Part shown: positions 1-7,784 of the stretch, piece after piece
How the letters are laid out: every line of letters begins with the position of its first letter
Position numbering within the stretch: the first letter of the stretch is position 1
Assembly (NCBI GenBank): GCA_964394665.1
Contig: CAYMYN010000007.1
Span: 92,411 to 156,410 of the forward strand
Length of the DNA stretch: 64,000 nt
Reading direction: 5' to 3'
Source: CAYMYN01 sp964394665
Lineage (GTDB): Bacteria > Planctomycetota > UBA1135 > GCA-002686595
Made by a program: the position numbers and the translations under genes
The notes under the pieces: model-generated
Database searches by the model: none
What the model saw: only the letters and a program-made list of their open reading frames with translations
Told to the model about the DNA's origin: nothing

Positions 1-337
1 GGAGACCGGGCCTCCAGGAGACGGGCTCGCCCGCCGGGTCCCCGCCGCGCGTGACGACCAGCGCCGCGCCCGACGCCAGGGCTTGACGCCAGGGCTCGGG
101 CCAAGCGGGGGCCGGCTCGAGGTCCGGGTCGAAGGTGAAGCGGATCGCCTCGCCTTGCCACTCGCCCTCGATGCGGCCCGTGGCGCTCCACTCCTCGTCT
201 CCGCGCTCGAGCACCAGGGTGTCGCGCCAGGGCAGGTTCCAGGCCACGAACCCCAGCAGGCCCAGGGCGAGCACGACCTCGAGCGCCCGCAGCAGGTTGC
301 GCCGCGGGGTCGGAGGGACGGGTCCCGGACCGCTCAA
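1..337 (-). CDS. N-terminal part of an integral membrane protein, cut by the window edge
   Basis: Only about 112 codons are present; the gene continues beyond base 1. I place the start at a TTG whose TTGA overlaps the stop of the upstream lipoprotein gene, which fits translational coupling. The peptide has a short proline-rich N-terminus, one hydrophobic segment at about residues 17-32 and then a WNLPWRD stretch. A small beta-rich soluble part follows. This resembles the start of flippase-like (LPG_synthase_TM/YbhN-type) membrane proteins seen in planctomycetes. That family call is inferred from pattern memory only, and the rest of the gene is needed to settle it. Confidence 0.5.
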   Translation of the reverse strand, partial: MSGPGPVPPTPRRNLLRALEVVLALGLLGFVAWNLPWRDTLVLERGDEEWSATGRIEGEWQGEAIRFTFDPDLEPAPAWPEPWRQALASGAALVVTRGGDPAGEPVSWRPGL

Positions 338-1500
338 CCGCCCACGGCCCCCGGTCCGACCTGCTCGGGCGCGGCCGGCAGGACCTTGCGCCGCTCCCAC
401 CAGCGAATCCAATCCTCCTCGCGCAGGCTCGCGAGCTCGCCGCCCGAGAGTCGCCCCAGAGCCGCCATGGCGGTGGCCCGCACCCATCCCTCGCGGTGCT
501 GGACCGCGTGGAAGTGGATCTGCGCCAGCCAGCGCTCGTGGGCGTCGCGGTAGTCCTCTTCGTCCTGATCCGCGGCCCGGGGCGGCAGGCCGTGGCCGGC
601 CACCAGGCGCAGGACGGTCAAGACCACGAGTTCGTCCGGCTCCTCCTCGAGGCGCGCCAGGCGCTCGGAGAGCACCGCCGGGCCGCCGGCGGCGACGCTG
701 GACGTCCAGGCGGCGGCGCGCACCCGGGGGGCCGGGTCGACGAGGGCCGAGGCGAGGCCCAGGTGCACCAGGCGCACCTGGAGGTCGCGCGAGAGCGCCA
801 CCAACTGCGGCAGCTCGGCGCGAGCGCGGGTCGCGGCCTCCAGCAGGCGAACGGTGCGCAGGGCACGCCGGCCGCCCTCGAGGTCGAAGTGCAGGGCGCG
901 GATCTCCTCTACCAGCGCCGTCAGGCCCCGTGGACCGCCGGCCGTCGAACGTTCGGCGTCGATGTCGGCCTTCACCGTGCGCAGCAGGCGCACCAGCAGC
1001 TCCCCCAGCTCGGCGGGGCCCACGGGCTCGCCGTCCGGGGGCGCGGCCGGCGGGGGCCCGCTGGAGAGGCGCCGGGCCGCCCGCCCCAGGTGCAGCACGG
1101 CCGCCTCGCGCGAGAGCAGGTAGGGGTCCTGGACGGCCAACCGGGCCGCCCACTCCACCTGCAGGGCGGCCAGGGCGGGGTCGCCGCCCGGGGCCTCGAG
1201 CAGCTCGAGCAGGTTGTCGAGGCAGCGTCGGTGCGGGTCGCGCAGGCTCTGGGGATCGCGCCGGGGCGCCTCGAAGCCCTTCCCCGGACCCAGGCCCGTC
1301 ACCAGCCGGGTGAGGAGGAAGGCGATGTCGCCGGTCAGGGCGGCCGAGTAGCGGTGCTCGGTCTCGGGGCTGTGGAGCTGCTCGAGGTTGTAGGCCTTGG
1401 CCTCGGGGATCGAGACGACGTCCAGGGCTCGGACGACCCGGCAGCCGGTCCCTGCGGCCAGCAGGACGGCCGCCGCCAGCGCGCGTTGGAGGATCGACAC
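334..1500 (-). CDS. HEAT-like repeat lipoprotein, function unknown
   Basis: The 388-residue product starts at GTG. It has a hydrophobic N-terminus ending in AAGTGC, a lipobox-like site with Cys at about residue 20, so it is probably a membrane-anchored lipoprotein. The body is helical and rich in Leu, Ala and Arg. Paired helices around residues 230-370, such as DPAPRVRAAAW and REGWVRATAMAALGRLSGG, look like HEAT/ARM repeats that usually bind proteins. No catalytic motif is visible. Its stop overlaps the start of the truncated membrane protein gene, so the two form an operon and may work together. I do not recognise the protein beyond this. Confidence 0.75.
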   Translation of the reverse strand: MSILQRALAAAVLLAAGTGCRVVRALDVVSIPEAKAYNLEQLHSPETEHRYSAALTGDIAFLLTRLVTGLGPGKGFEAPRRDPQSLRDPHRRCLDNLLELLEAPGGDPALAALQVEWAARLAVQDPYLLSREAAVLHLGRAARRLSSGPPPAAPPDGEPVGPAELGELLVRLLRTVKADIDAERSTAGGPRGLTALVEEIRALHFDLEGGRRALRTVRLLEAATRARAELPQLVALSRDLQVRLVHLGLASALVDPAPRVRAAAWTSSVAAGGPAVLSERLARLEEEPDELVVLTVLRLVAGHGLPPRAADQDEEDYRDAHERWLAQIHFHAVQHREGWVRATAMAALGRLSGGELASLREEDWIRWWERRKVLPAAPEQVGPGAVGG

Positions 1501-1852
1501 GCGCGGGAGTCTAGCAGCCCCTCCCAGCGGGCCCTACTGCGCGGCGCAGGCCGCTGGGAGCGCGCGCTGGGCTCGAGGCTGCCGACGCCTGCCCCCCCGC
1601 GCCGCAGGCCGCCTTCGATCCGGGTACCCCGCCGCCGCGGGGGGCGCGTCGGGCCGCGGACAGGGGCATAGGCAGGACGTTGGACGCCATAGATCCTACG
1701 TATCCGCGCTGGGCACCGACCTTTCGGCCCCCGGAGGGATTGTGCCCCTGGGGGACGCGGATAGGGTCGAGCGAGTCGAGGGAGCCCCGCGCCCTCCACC
1801 CACGCCCGGCCCGCCGGCCCGAGTCGAGTCCATCCCAGCCCCAGATTCCCCG
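1501..1852. promoter_or_regulatory. Divergent intergenic region
   Basis: About 350 bases lie between the minus-strand HEAT lipoprotein and the plus-strand barrel protein, so both promoters should be here. The least GC-rich patch, about 1665-1700, holds CATAGATCC and TACGTATCC and is the likeliest plus-strand promoter core, but no convincing -35/-10 pair can be assigned. No further gene or RNA was recognised. Confidence 0.3.
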
Positions 1853-2710
1853 ATGCCCTCATCGCGCAAGACCCTGCCCGTCGCCCTGGCCCTCCTCGTG
1901 ACCGCCGCCGTGGCCGGCCCGGCCGCCGCCCAGGGCGAGACCGGGTTCCTGCGCGGCAAGGGCAAGCTCGACGCGTCGCTCACCTACACGCTCGACTGGT
2001 ACGACACGTTCTGGGTCGGCACCGAACGCGTGTCCATGCCGATGGTCGGCGAGGTCGAGCGCGAGACCTGGTCGCTGCACCTCGCCTACGGCCTGCGCGA
2101 CGACCTCGACCTGGTGCTGAGCGGCGCGTTGGTCGAGTCCGAGGCCGATGGCGCCGGAGGCATCCCCGACGTGAAGGACATGCAGGATCTCGTACTGGGC
2201 CTCAAGTGGCGCTTCCTGCACGAGCCCTTCGCCGGCGGGCACGTCTCGCTCCTCGCCGCGCCCTCGATCAAGACGCCGATGGGCACCTATCCGACGGATC
2301 AGGTCACGGCGATCGGCGACGGCCAGACCGACCTGCGGGGCCGCGTCATCGCGCAGTACCAGCACGGGAGCGGCACCTTCCTGGCGCTCGAGACGGGCTA
2401 CGACATCCGCAACGGTTCCCCGGACGACGAGTTCCCGCTGCACTTGACCCTGGGCTTCACGCCCATCGAGAACCTGACCCTGACGCCCTTCTACTCGCGG
2501 GTCTGGAGCGAGGGCGGCATCGACATCAGCGACGTGCCGGCCCTGGGCGGATTTCCGGCCGTTCGCGAGGAGTACACGCGGGTCGGCGTCGGCGCCTACT
2601 TCCGCCTGCGCGACGACCTGGGCTTGACGGGCATGTGGCGCACGACCGTCGACGGCCGCAACACGGGCGAGGCCGACGCGGTCTCCCTGGGCCTCGTCCT
2701 GCGCTTCTAG
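1853..2710 (+). CDS. Putative outer-membrane beta-barrel protein
   Basis: The 285-residue product has a classic signal peptide (basic start, about 18 hydrophobic residues, AAAQG cleavage site near residue 25). The mature part is a series of alternating beta strands with aromatic girdle residues, such as LDASLTYTLDWYDTFWVG and WSLHLAYGLRDDLDLVLSGAL. It ends in a Phe after a beta strand (LGLVLRF), the usual C-terminal signature of outer-membrane proteins inserted by BamA. Overall it resembles the transporter-like or phenol-degradation MetA family of barrels. A 59-base gap separates it from the haloperoxidase-like gene on the same strand. The substrate cannot be told from sequence. Confidence 0.75.
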   Translation: MPSSRKTLPVALALLVTAAVAGPAAAQGETGFLRGKGKLDASLTYTLDWYDTFWVGTERVSMPMVGEVERETWSLHLAYGLRDDLDLVLSGALVESEADGAGGIPDVKDMQDLVLGLKWRFLHEPFAGGHVSLLAAPSIKTPMGTYPTDQVTAIGDGQTDLRGRVIAQYQHGSGTFLALETGYDIRNGSPDDEFPLHLTLGFTPIENLTLTPFYSRVWSEGGIDISDVPALGGFPAVREEYTRVGVGAYFRLRDDLGLTGMWRTTVDGRNTGEADAVSLGLVLRF

Positions 2711-2769
2711 ACCGACCCCGCGGCCCCACTCCGACCCTCCCCACCATCCAGCCCCGCCCTGCCCTCGCC

Positions 2770-4077
2770 ATGCAACTCCACGCGCGCTCGCTCGCCCTCC
2801 TGGTGCTCGTCTCCGCGACCCTCCCCTCGTGTTTCCGCAGCAGCTCGAGCGCCACTCCGCCGACCGAGCCGCCCAGCGCGGCGCAGGCCTCCTCGGACGT
2901 GGCGCAGCAGTGGTTCGACCTGCTCTACGAGGTCGTGCGCACGCAGGCGCTCTCGCCGCCCGTCGCCGCGCGGGCCTACGGCTACGCGGGCGTGACGCTG
3001 TACGAGTCGGTCGTTCCGGGCATCCCGGGCCGGCGTTCCCTCGGAGGGCAGCTCAACGACCTGCCCGCGCTCACGCCCCCGGTGGCGGGCGAGCATCACT
3101 GGCCCTCGGCGGCCAACGCCGCCCTGGCCGAGTTCCTGCGCGAGTTCTTCCCGGCCCAGGCGGCCACCATCGACGCGCTCGAGGCGGACCTCGACCAGGA
3201 CTACGACGCCGTCGCCGGACCGGCCGTGCGCGCGCGCTCGATCGCCTTCGGGCGCCAGGTCGCCGAGGAGATCCTCACCTGGTCGGAGGGCGACGGCTTC
3301 GCGCAGCAGGGGGCCTGCGTCTACGCTCCGCCCGTCGGACCGGGGCTCTGGGAGCCGACGCCCCCGGGCTTCGCCAATCCGCTCCTACCCTGCTGGGGCG
3401 AGATGCGCACCTTCGCGCTGGTGGACGGGACGGACTGCACGCCGCTCGGCAACCCGCCCTTCGACACCGACCCGCTCTCGCAGTTCTACTCCGAGGCCCT
3501 CGAGGTCTACGCCGTGACCTCGAACCTGACCCCCGAGCAGCTCGCGATCGCGAACTTCTGGGCCGACAACCCGGGCGCCACGGGCACGCCGGCCGGCCAC
3601 TGGGTGCGCATCCTGGCGCAGGTCGCCGCGCAGAACGAGCTCCCGCTGTCGCTGGTGGCCGAGGGCTACGCGAAGATCGGGATCGGCATGGCCGACGCGT
3701 TCATCACCTGCTGGAACTGCAAGTACCAGTTCAACCTGCTGCGCCCGCTGACCTACATCCAGGACGAGATCGACGCCCTGTGGACCTCGCCGGTCGGCAC
3801 GCCGCCCTTCCCCGAGTACACCTCGGGCCACTCGACCCAGTCGGGCGCCGCCTCCTGGCTGCTCCAGGATCTGCTGGGGCTCGTCTCCTTCACCGACGAC
3901 ACCCACGCCGGCGTGCACCCCGCGCGCACCTTCAGCTCCTTCCTCGAGGCCGCGGAAGAGGCCGCGATCTCGCGCCTCTACGGCGGCATCCACTACCGGG
4001 CCGCGATCGAGGACGGCATCGAGCAGGGCCGCTGCGTGGCGCTGACCCTGCTCGCCGCGATCCAGTTCGAGGAGTAG
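2770..4077 (+). CDS. Vanadium-dependent haloperoxidase / PAP2-type lipoprotein
   Basis: The 435-residue product has a lipoprotein signal (LVSATLPSC) and a C-terminal PAP2/vanadium-haloperoxidase domain. The oxyanion-binding motifs are visible: KX6RP as KYQFNLLRP near residue 318, SGH in PEYTSGHST near residue 356, and SRX5H as SRLYGGIH near residue 402. In the family these bind vanadate or phosphate, and the SGH histidine is the acid-base residue. The Asp that commonly follows the last His by four residues is Ala here. Activity could be halide oxidation by H2O2 or phosphate-ester hydrolysis. The whole chain lacks membrane spans and is exported, which fits a haloperoxidase-like rather than a PAP2 lipid phosphatase role. 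Confidence 0.85.
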   Translation: MQLHARSLALLVLVSATLPSCFRSSSSATPPTEPPSAAQASSDVAQQWFDLLYEVVRTQALSPPVAARAYGYAGVTLYESVVPGIPGRRSLGGQLNDLPALTPPVAGEHHWPSAANAALAEFLREFFPAQAATIDALEADLDQDYDAVAGPAVRARSIAFGRQVAEEILTWSEGDGFAQQGACVYAPPVGPGLWEPTPPGFANPLLPCWGEMRTFALVDGTDCTPLGNPPFDTDPLSQFYSEALEVYAVTSNLTPEQLAIANFWADNPGATGTPAGHWVRILAQVAAQNELPLSLVAEGYAKIGIGMADAFITCWNCKYQFNLLRPLTYIQDEIDALWTSPVGTPPFPEYTSGHSTQSGAASWLLQDLLGLVSFTDDTHAGVHPARTFSSFLEAAEEAAISRLYGGIHYRAAIEDGIEQGRCVALTLLAAIQFEE

Positions 4078-4093
4078 GCCCCCGAACTCCACC

Positions 4094-5107
4094 GTGCCCA
4101 CCCGCCCCTCGCCGATCGTACGCCTGGCCCTCGCCGTCGCCCTGTGCGTCGCCGGGGCGTGGTGGGCGCTCGGCCGGGACGGCGCGGCCGGGGACAGGGA
4201 TGCCCTCACCCTGCCCCGACCCTCCGAGCGGCCCGCGCAGGCGCGGGAGGCCGCGCCCGGGACGCCCCCCACGCCGAGGCAGGGTGGGGGCTCGGACAGA
4301 GCGCTCGGCGCGCTTCGCCCGCTCCGGGCGGCGGCTCTCCTCGAGGTGACGGCCCGCCGGGCGGACGGCGGCGCGTTGCCCGCGGACCTGCGCCTCGAGC
4401 TGGAGGGCGAGGACGGTCGCGTGCGGGGCGAGCGGCTCGCGGACCCGAGCGCGGCGGCCCGCTTCGAGCTCGAGCCGGGCCGCTGGCGCGTGACCGCCCG
4501 GGCCGCGGGCCTGCGCAGCCCGACGCGGGAGGTGCGCGTCGCGTCCGGCGCGCGGGCCGAGCGGGTCGAGCTCGAGCTCCTCGCGAGCGGCGCGCTGCTG
4601 GTCTGCGCAGAGCACGCGGACGGTTCGCCCGCCGCGCAGCTCGAGGTCTTCGTGGTCGGCCCGTCGGGAGAGGAGACGCGCTCCGCGCGCACCGACGCCG
4701 ACGGCTGCGTGCGCTTCGAGGACCTGCTCGCCGGTCCGCACCGGATCGCGCTGGGCCATGCGACGCACCCCTGGCTCGAACCCCATGGGGTCGAGCTCGC
4801 GGGCGCCCTGACGCAGGTCGCCCCCCTGCGCCTCCCGCCGGTCGCTGACCTCGCCGTGCGCGTCGTCGACGACGCCGGACTCGCGGTCGGCGGCGCGCGC
4901 GTGCGGGCCATCGGCCGCCGCGGCGGGGACGTCGAGGCGCTGAGCGACCCGCGGGGCGACTGCGTGCTGCGCGCCCTCCCCTTGGGGCTGGTGCGGGTCC
5001 AAGCCGGCGCGGTCGGCGTCGGGCAGGGTGACCTGGCCCACGACCACCGCGGGCCGGACACCCCGGCGCTGGTGCTGCGTCTGCGCCCGCGCAAGGGCAC
5101 GCCCTGA
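4094..5107 (+). CDS. Membrane-anchored carboxypeptidase-regulatory-like (Ig-fold) protein
   Basis: The 337-residue product starts at GTG, 16 bases after the haloperoxidase stop, so the two are probably co-transcribed. Residues 8-26 form one hydrophobic anchor. A Pro/Ala-rich linker then leads into two or three beta-sandwich repeats of the CarboxypepD_reg/Cna-B type, recognisable by phrases such as RFELEPGRWRVTARAAGL, TDADGCVRFEDLLAGPHRIALG and VRVVDDAGLAVGGARVRA. Such domains are non-catalytic and sit in extracytoplasmic proteins of planctomycetes as adhesion or scaffold modules. No enzyme motif is present. The specific role is unknown. Confidence 0.7.
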   Translation: MPTRPSPIVRLALAVALCVAGAWWALGRDGAAGDRDALTLPRPSERPAQAREAAPGTPPTPRQGGGSDRALGALRPLRAAALLEVTARRADGGALPADLRLELEGEDGRVRGERLADPSAAARFELEPGRWRVTARAAGLRSPTREVRVASGARAERVELELLASGALLVCAEHADGSPAAQLEVFVVGPSGEETRSARTDADGCVRFEDLLAGPHRIALGHATHPWLEPHGVELAGALTQVAPLRLPPVADLAVRVVDDAGLAVGGARVRAIGRRGGDVEALSDPRGDCVLRALPLGLVRVQAGAVGVGQGDLAHDHRGPDTPALVLRLRPRKGTP

Positions 5108-5156
5108 GCCCGCGGATCCGCCCCGCGACCGGAGCGAGTGCGCCCTGGAACGCATC

Positions 5157-5188
5157 GGCCCCGATGCTCGCCGTCGAGCATCGGGGCC
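5157..5188 (-). terminator. Strong hairpin between convergent genes, terminator for tmRNA
   Basis: A perfect 14-bp GC-rich stem (5157-5170 with 5175-5188, loop CCGT) lies 10 bases beyond the 3' end of tmRNA and about 50 bases after the stop of the plus-strand gene ending at 5107. The position suits a bidirectional terminator. There is no long T-run, as is usual at this base composition. Confidence 0.7.
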
Positions 5189-5198
5189 GGTGTGCGGA

Positions 5199-5557
5199 TG
5201 GTGGAGGCGGCGGGAATCGAACCCGCGTGCCGGAGGCGCCGAGCGCCGAGCGTCTACGTGTGTGTTCCGTGGTTTGGATCTCGCCCCGCGCGACGCCCAC
5301 GGACGGGCTTCGTCGGGACCAGCCTCGGAAGTGTCTCGTCGGCTCGCCCCGAGGCGCAGCTCACCGACCAGCCCGCTGGTGGCGTCCCGTCGCGGTCGCA
5401 GGCATCCCGCGGGGGACGGCTACCTGGTTGAATCAGGCAGCGAGAGAGTAGTTGTTGGCATGTAATGCCGTTTCCCGGGAGCTTGGTACGAGGTGACCCG
5501 GGGTCCGCGACACGCAGCCCGGCGGCGGTCGTCACCGGTCGAATCCAGTGCGCCCCC
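5199..5557 (-). ncRNA. ssrA: tmRNA (transfer-messenger RNA)
   Basis: tmRNA rescues stalled ribosomes and tags incomplete proteins for degradation. The 5' end reads GGGGGCG followed by CACTGGATTCGAC, the conserved tmRNA start. The 3' end carries a T-arm (GCGGG-TTCGATT-CCCGC), an acceptor strand CGCCTCC pairing with the 5' GGGGGCG, and an encoded CCA. The tag frame at 5459-5433 reads GCC AAC AAC TAC TCT CTC GCT GCC TGA, giving ANNYSLAA and then stop. The tag ends in the LAA signal read by ClpXP. Length is about 359 nt, normal for a one-piece tmRNA. It lies 50 bases downstream of smpB on the same strand. Confidence 0.95.
5433..5459 (-). other. tmRNA proteolysis-tag reading frame (ANNYSLAA)
   Basis: This is the mRNA-like part of ssrA: eight sense codons from resume codon GCC to stop TGA. 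It is shorter than the ten codons of E. coli but keeps the C-terminal Leu-Ala-Ala. The resume codon was chosen because it opens the only frame that ends in LAA-stop. Confidence 0.85.
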
Positions 5558-5571
5558 ATCCAGGTGCGCGG

Positions 5572-5599
5572 ATCGTAGCACACCCCGGTCCGGGCTCCA
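5572..5599 (-). promoter_or_regulatory. Possible tmRNA promoter
   Basis: On the minus strand an extended -10 (TGC before TACGAT, 5577-5572) lies 14 bases upstream of the mature tmRNA 5' end. A weak -35 (TGGAGC, 5599-5594) sits 16 bases further upstream. The short leader would be removed by RNase P. If real, it lets tmRNA be made independently of smpB. The -35 matches only three of six consensus bases. Confidence 0.35.
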
Positions 5600-5607
5600 G
5601 GTGGGCC

Positions 5608-6075
5608 TCAGCGCCGCCGCCCGAGGGCTTGCTCGATCTCGCGCCGGGCATCCTTCTCGCGGCCCGCTTGCCGCTTGTCGTGGAGCTTCTTGCCCCGCGC
5701 CAGGGCCAGGCGCACCTTGATCAGGCTGCCCGAGAAGTAGATCTCGAGCGGCACGATCGTGGTGCCCTTCTGGTGCACTTCCTTGGTCCAGGAGGCGATC
5801 TCGCGCGCGTGGGCCAGCAGCTTGCGGTCGCGCACCGGCTCGTGGTTGTGCACGTTGCCGTACTCGTAGGGCGGGATGTGCATGCCCACGAGCCACAGCT
5901 CGCCCTTGCGGATCATGCCGAAGGCCTCGGCCAGGGACCCGCGGCCGGCGCGCAGGCTCTTGACCTCCGTCCCGCGCAGTTGGATCCCGCACTCGAGCTC
6001 CTCGACGACGTGGTACTCGTGGCGGGCGCGCCGGTTCTTCGCGATCGAGCGCACCACCTGGGGCCGGCTGGACAT
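5608..6075 (-). CDS. smpB: SsrA-binding protein SmpB
   Basis: SmpB binds the tRNA-like part of tmRNA and delivers it to stalled ribosomes. The 155-residue product has the family hallmarks: KNRRARHEYHVVEELECGIQL, GTEVKSLRAGRGSL, the HIPPYEYGN(VHN) loop, and a basic C-terminal tail (residues 130-155, ending in GRRR) that mimics the anticodon stem. I use the ATG at 6075 (MSSRPQ), because a start 10 codons upstream adds residues not expected in the family. Its partner RNA tmRNA lies directly downstream on the same strand, a common arrangement. Confidence 0.97.
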   Translation of the reverse strand: MSSRPQVVRSIAKNRRARHEYHVVEELECGIQLRGTEVKSLRAGRGSLAEAFGMIRKGELWLVGMHIPPYEYGNVHNHEPVRDRKLLAHAREIASWTKEVHQKGTTIVPLEIYFSGSLIKVRLALARGKKLHDKRQAGREKDARREIEQALGRRR

Positions 6076-6192
6076 GGGCGAAGCATAGCCGCCCCCGGCC
6101 GGCACCCCGAGGCCCCGGGGCGCGGCCGTTTCCGCGCCCTGGCCCGTTGACCGGCCCTGGCCCGGACCCTATCGTCCGCGCCTCGTTCACCT

Positions 6193-6279
6193 GCCCGGGT
6201 GGCGGAATTGGCAGACGCGCATGGTTCAGGTCCATGTTCTCGCAAGGGAGTGGGGGTTCGACTCCCCCCCCGGGCACCA
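6193..6279 (+). tRNA. tRNA-Leu (anticodon CAG)
   Basis: The cloverleaf is complete: acceptor GCCCGGG pairs with CCCGGGC, the anticodon stem CATGG/CCATG encloses loop TTCAGGT with anticodon CAG, there is a long variable arm as in type II tRNAs, and the T-arm is GGGGG-TTCGACT-CCCCC. The CCA end is encoded (6277-6279). It reads CUG codons, among the most used in this genome. Confidence 0.95.
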
Positions 6280-6433
6280 CTTGCCTATGCGGGGGAGGAG
6301 AGCCTCCCCCGATCCGGCCGCGGCACGCGGCCTCCCCCTCCCCGCCGCCTGATGGGCGGCGCGGCGCCCAAGGTGCGCCGGGGGGCGGGCTCGGCAGCCT
6401 GCGTGGAGCGCGCTGAGCTAGGGTGAGGGCCGC

Positions 6434-6532
6434 TCAGAACGAGTTGTCGTCCGGGTAGGCGGCGATCGCGGCCACCACGAGCACGACGAGGGCGACGAGC
6501 GCCGCCACGCCGATCCAGGCCAGGAACGACAT
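6434..6532 (-). CDS. Small single-span membrane peptide (32 aa), hypothetical
   Basis: The frame starts at ATG 6532, 14 bases after the rsmG stop on the same strand. It encodes a nearly uniform hydrophobic segment (residues 3-25, IGVAALVALVVLVVAAIAA in part) followed by a short polar tail YPDDNSF. Composition fits a one-pass membrane peptide. There is no clear ribosome binding site and no known family. It could be a real small protein of the rsmG transcript or a chance frame. Confidence 0.35.
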   Translation of the reverse strand: MSFLAWIGVAALVALVVLVVAAIAAYPDDNSF

Positions 6533-6546
6533 CGCCCGCGGCCGGC

Positions 6547-7410
6547 CTAACGGCCCGCGCCACCCGGGGCGCGATAGACGAGGATCGCGCGCCCGCCCAT
6601 GCCCTCGGGCAGCTCGTGCTCCCAGACCGTGTCGAGCACGAAGCCCAGCCGTTCGGCCTCGCGCTCGGCGGCGCGCACCTCGCGCGACCAAGAGGGCCCC
6701 TTGAGCATCACGAGGTCCCGCAGCGACTGGCGCACCTTGCGCAGGGTGCGGATGTTCTCGCGCACCGAGCTCACGGCCCGCACGAGCACCGTGTCGACCC
6801 GGTGGGTCGCCAGGTAGTCCTCGACCCGGCCGGCGTGGACCTCCACGTTGGGCGAGCCCAACTCCCCCACGAGCTCCGTCAGGAAGGCCGCCTTCTTGCC
6901 GTGCGAGTCGACCAGCACCAGGCTGGCCGTGGGCTCCATCAGGGCGATCGGGAGGCCGGGGAAACCCGGCCCGCTGCCCATGTCGACCACCCGTCGTCCG
7001 AGGAGCGGCAGGAGCTGGGTCACGCGCCAGGAGTCGAGGAAGTGCTTCGCGGCCACCTCGCGCGGGTCGAGGATCGCCGTCAGGTTGACCTGGCGGTTGC
7101 GCTCGAGCATGCGCTGCGCGTGCAGGGCGAAGCGCTCGACGACCTCGGGCGGGATGGCCTCCTTCGCGAAGGCCCAGCGCATGGCGGCCAGGAGCTCCTC
7201 GAAGGGCGGCGCGGGGACGTCCGGCCCCGCATCCTCGTCGCGCGCGGTGGGGTCCTGCGCGCCTTCCCCGTCCTCGGGGAGCGCCGGCGCCTCCGGCTCC
7301 TCGCCCCTGGGTCGCGGCCGCTTCGGCACGGACCCGGCACCGGCGCCCGTGGGTCGGGTGGCTCCATCGGCCGGCTCGGGCTCGGGCGGGTCGATGGGCT
7401 CTCGGGTCAT
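6547..7410 (-). CDS. rsmG: 16S rRNA (guanine-527-N7)-methyltransferase RsmG
   Basis: RsmG (GidB) uses SAM to methylate G527 of 16S rRNA in the 30S subunit. The core matches the family: NRQVNLTAILDPREVAAKHFLDS, the SAM-binding loop VVDMGSGPGFPGLPIA, VLVDSHGKKAAFL, and the strand with VLVRAVSS. The chain is 287 residues against about 207 in E. coli. The extra roughly 78 residues are a Pro/Glu/Asp-rich N-terminal stretch that looks disordered. The true start may therefore lie downstream of ATG 7410, but no better ATG precedes the core. It sits between tRNA-Leu and tRNA-Trp. Confidence 0.93.
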   Translation of the reverse strand: MTREPIDPPEPEPADGATRPTGAGAGSVPKRPRPRGEEPEAPALPEDGEGAQDPTARDEDAGPDVPAPPFEELLAAMRWAFAKEAIPPEVVERFALHAQRMLERNRQVNLTAILDPREVAAKHFLDSWRVTQLLPLLGRRVVDMGSGPGFPGLPIALMEPTASLVLVDSHGKKAAFLTELVGELGSPNVEVHAGRVEDYLATHRVDTVLVRAVSSVRENIRTLRKVRQSLRDLVMLKGPSWSREVRAAEREAERLGFVLDTVWEHELPEGMGGRAILVYRAPGGAGR

Positions 7411-7479
7411 GCGCGGGGGCGGATGCGCGGGCCGGGGGACCCGCCAGGCGAAGGGCGCGTGGGCACGCCCGGGAGGGGC

Positions 7480-7557
7480 TGGCAGGGCAGCAGGGATTCG
7501 AACCCCGAACCTACGGATTTGGAATCCGTCGCTCTAACCGATTGGAGCTACTGCCCT
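7480..7557 (-). tRNA. tRNA-Trp (anticodon CCA)
   Basis: The acceptor AGGGCAG pairs with CTGCCCT, the anticodon stem ACGGA/TCCGT encloses TTCCAAA with anticodon CCA, and the T-arm contains GTTCGAATC. Discriminator G and CCA are encoded (7483-7480). It lies between rsmG and the divergent pcnB. Confidence 0.95.
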
Positions 7558-7784
7558 CGAAGGCGACGAGGGTAGCCGCCGCGGGCGGGGCGGGCAAGGG
7601 CACGGGGCGCGCGCGCCTTGAGCCCCGCCGTCGGGCCGCTAGAGTCTGGCGCCCTCAGCGGACCCCACGGGCCTTCGCCCGGTCCGCGCGAAGCGTCGCC
7701 CCGGATGCCCCGCGCTCCGCGCGCGACCCCCTCCCCGGGCGGGACCCCGCGCCAGGGGTCTCGCCCCGCCCTCCCGCCGAGCCC

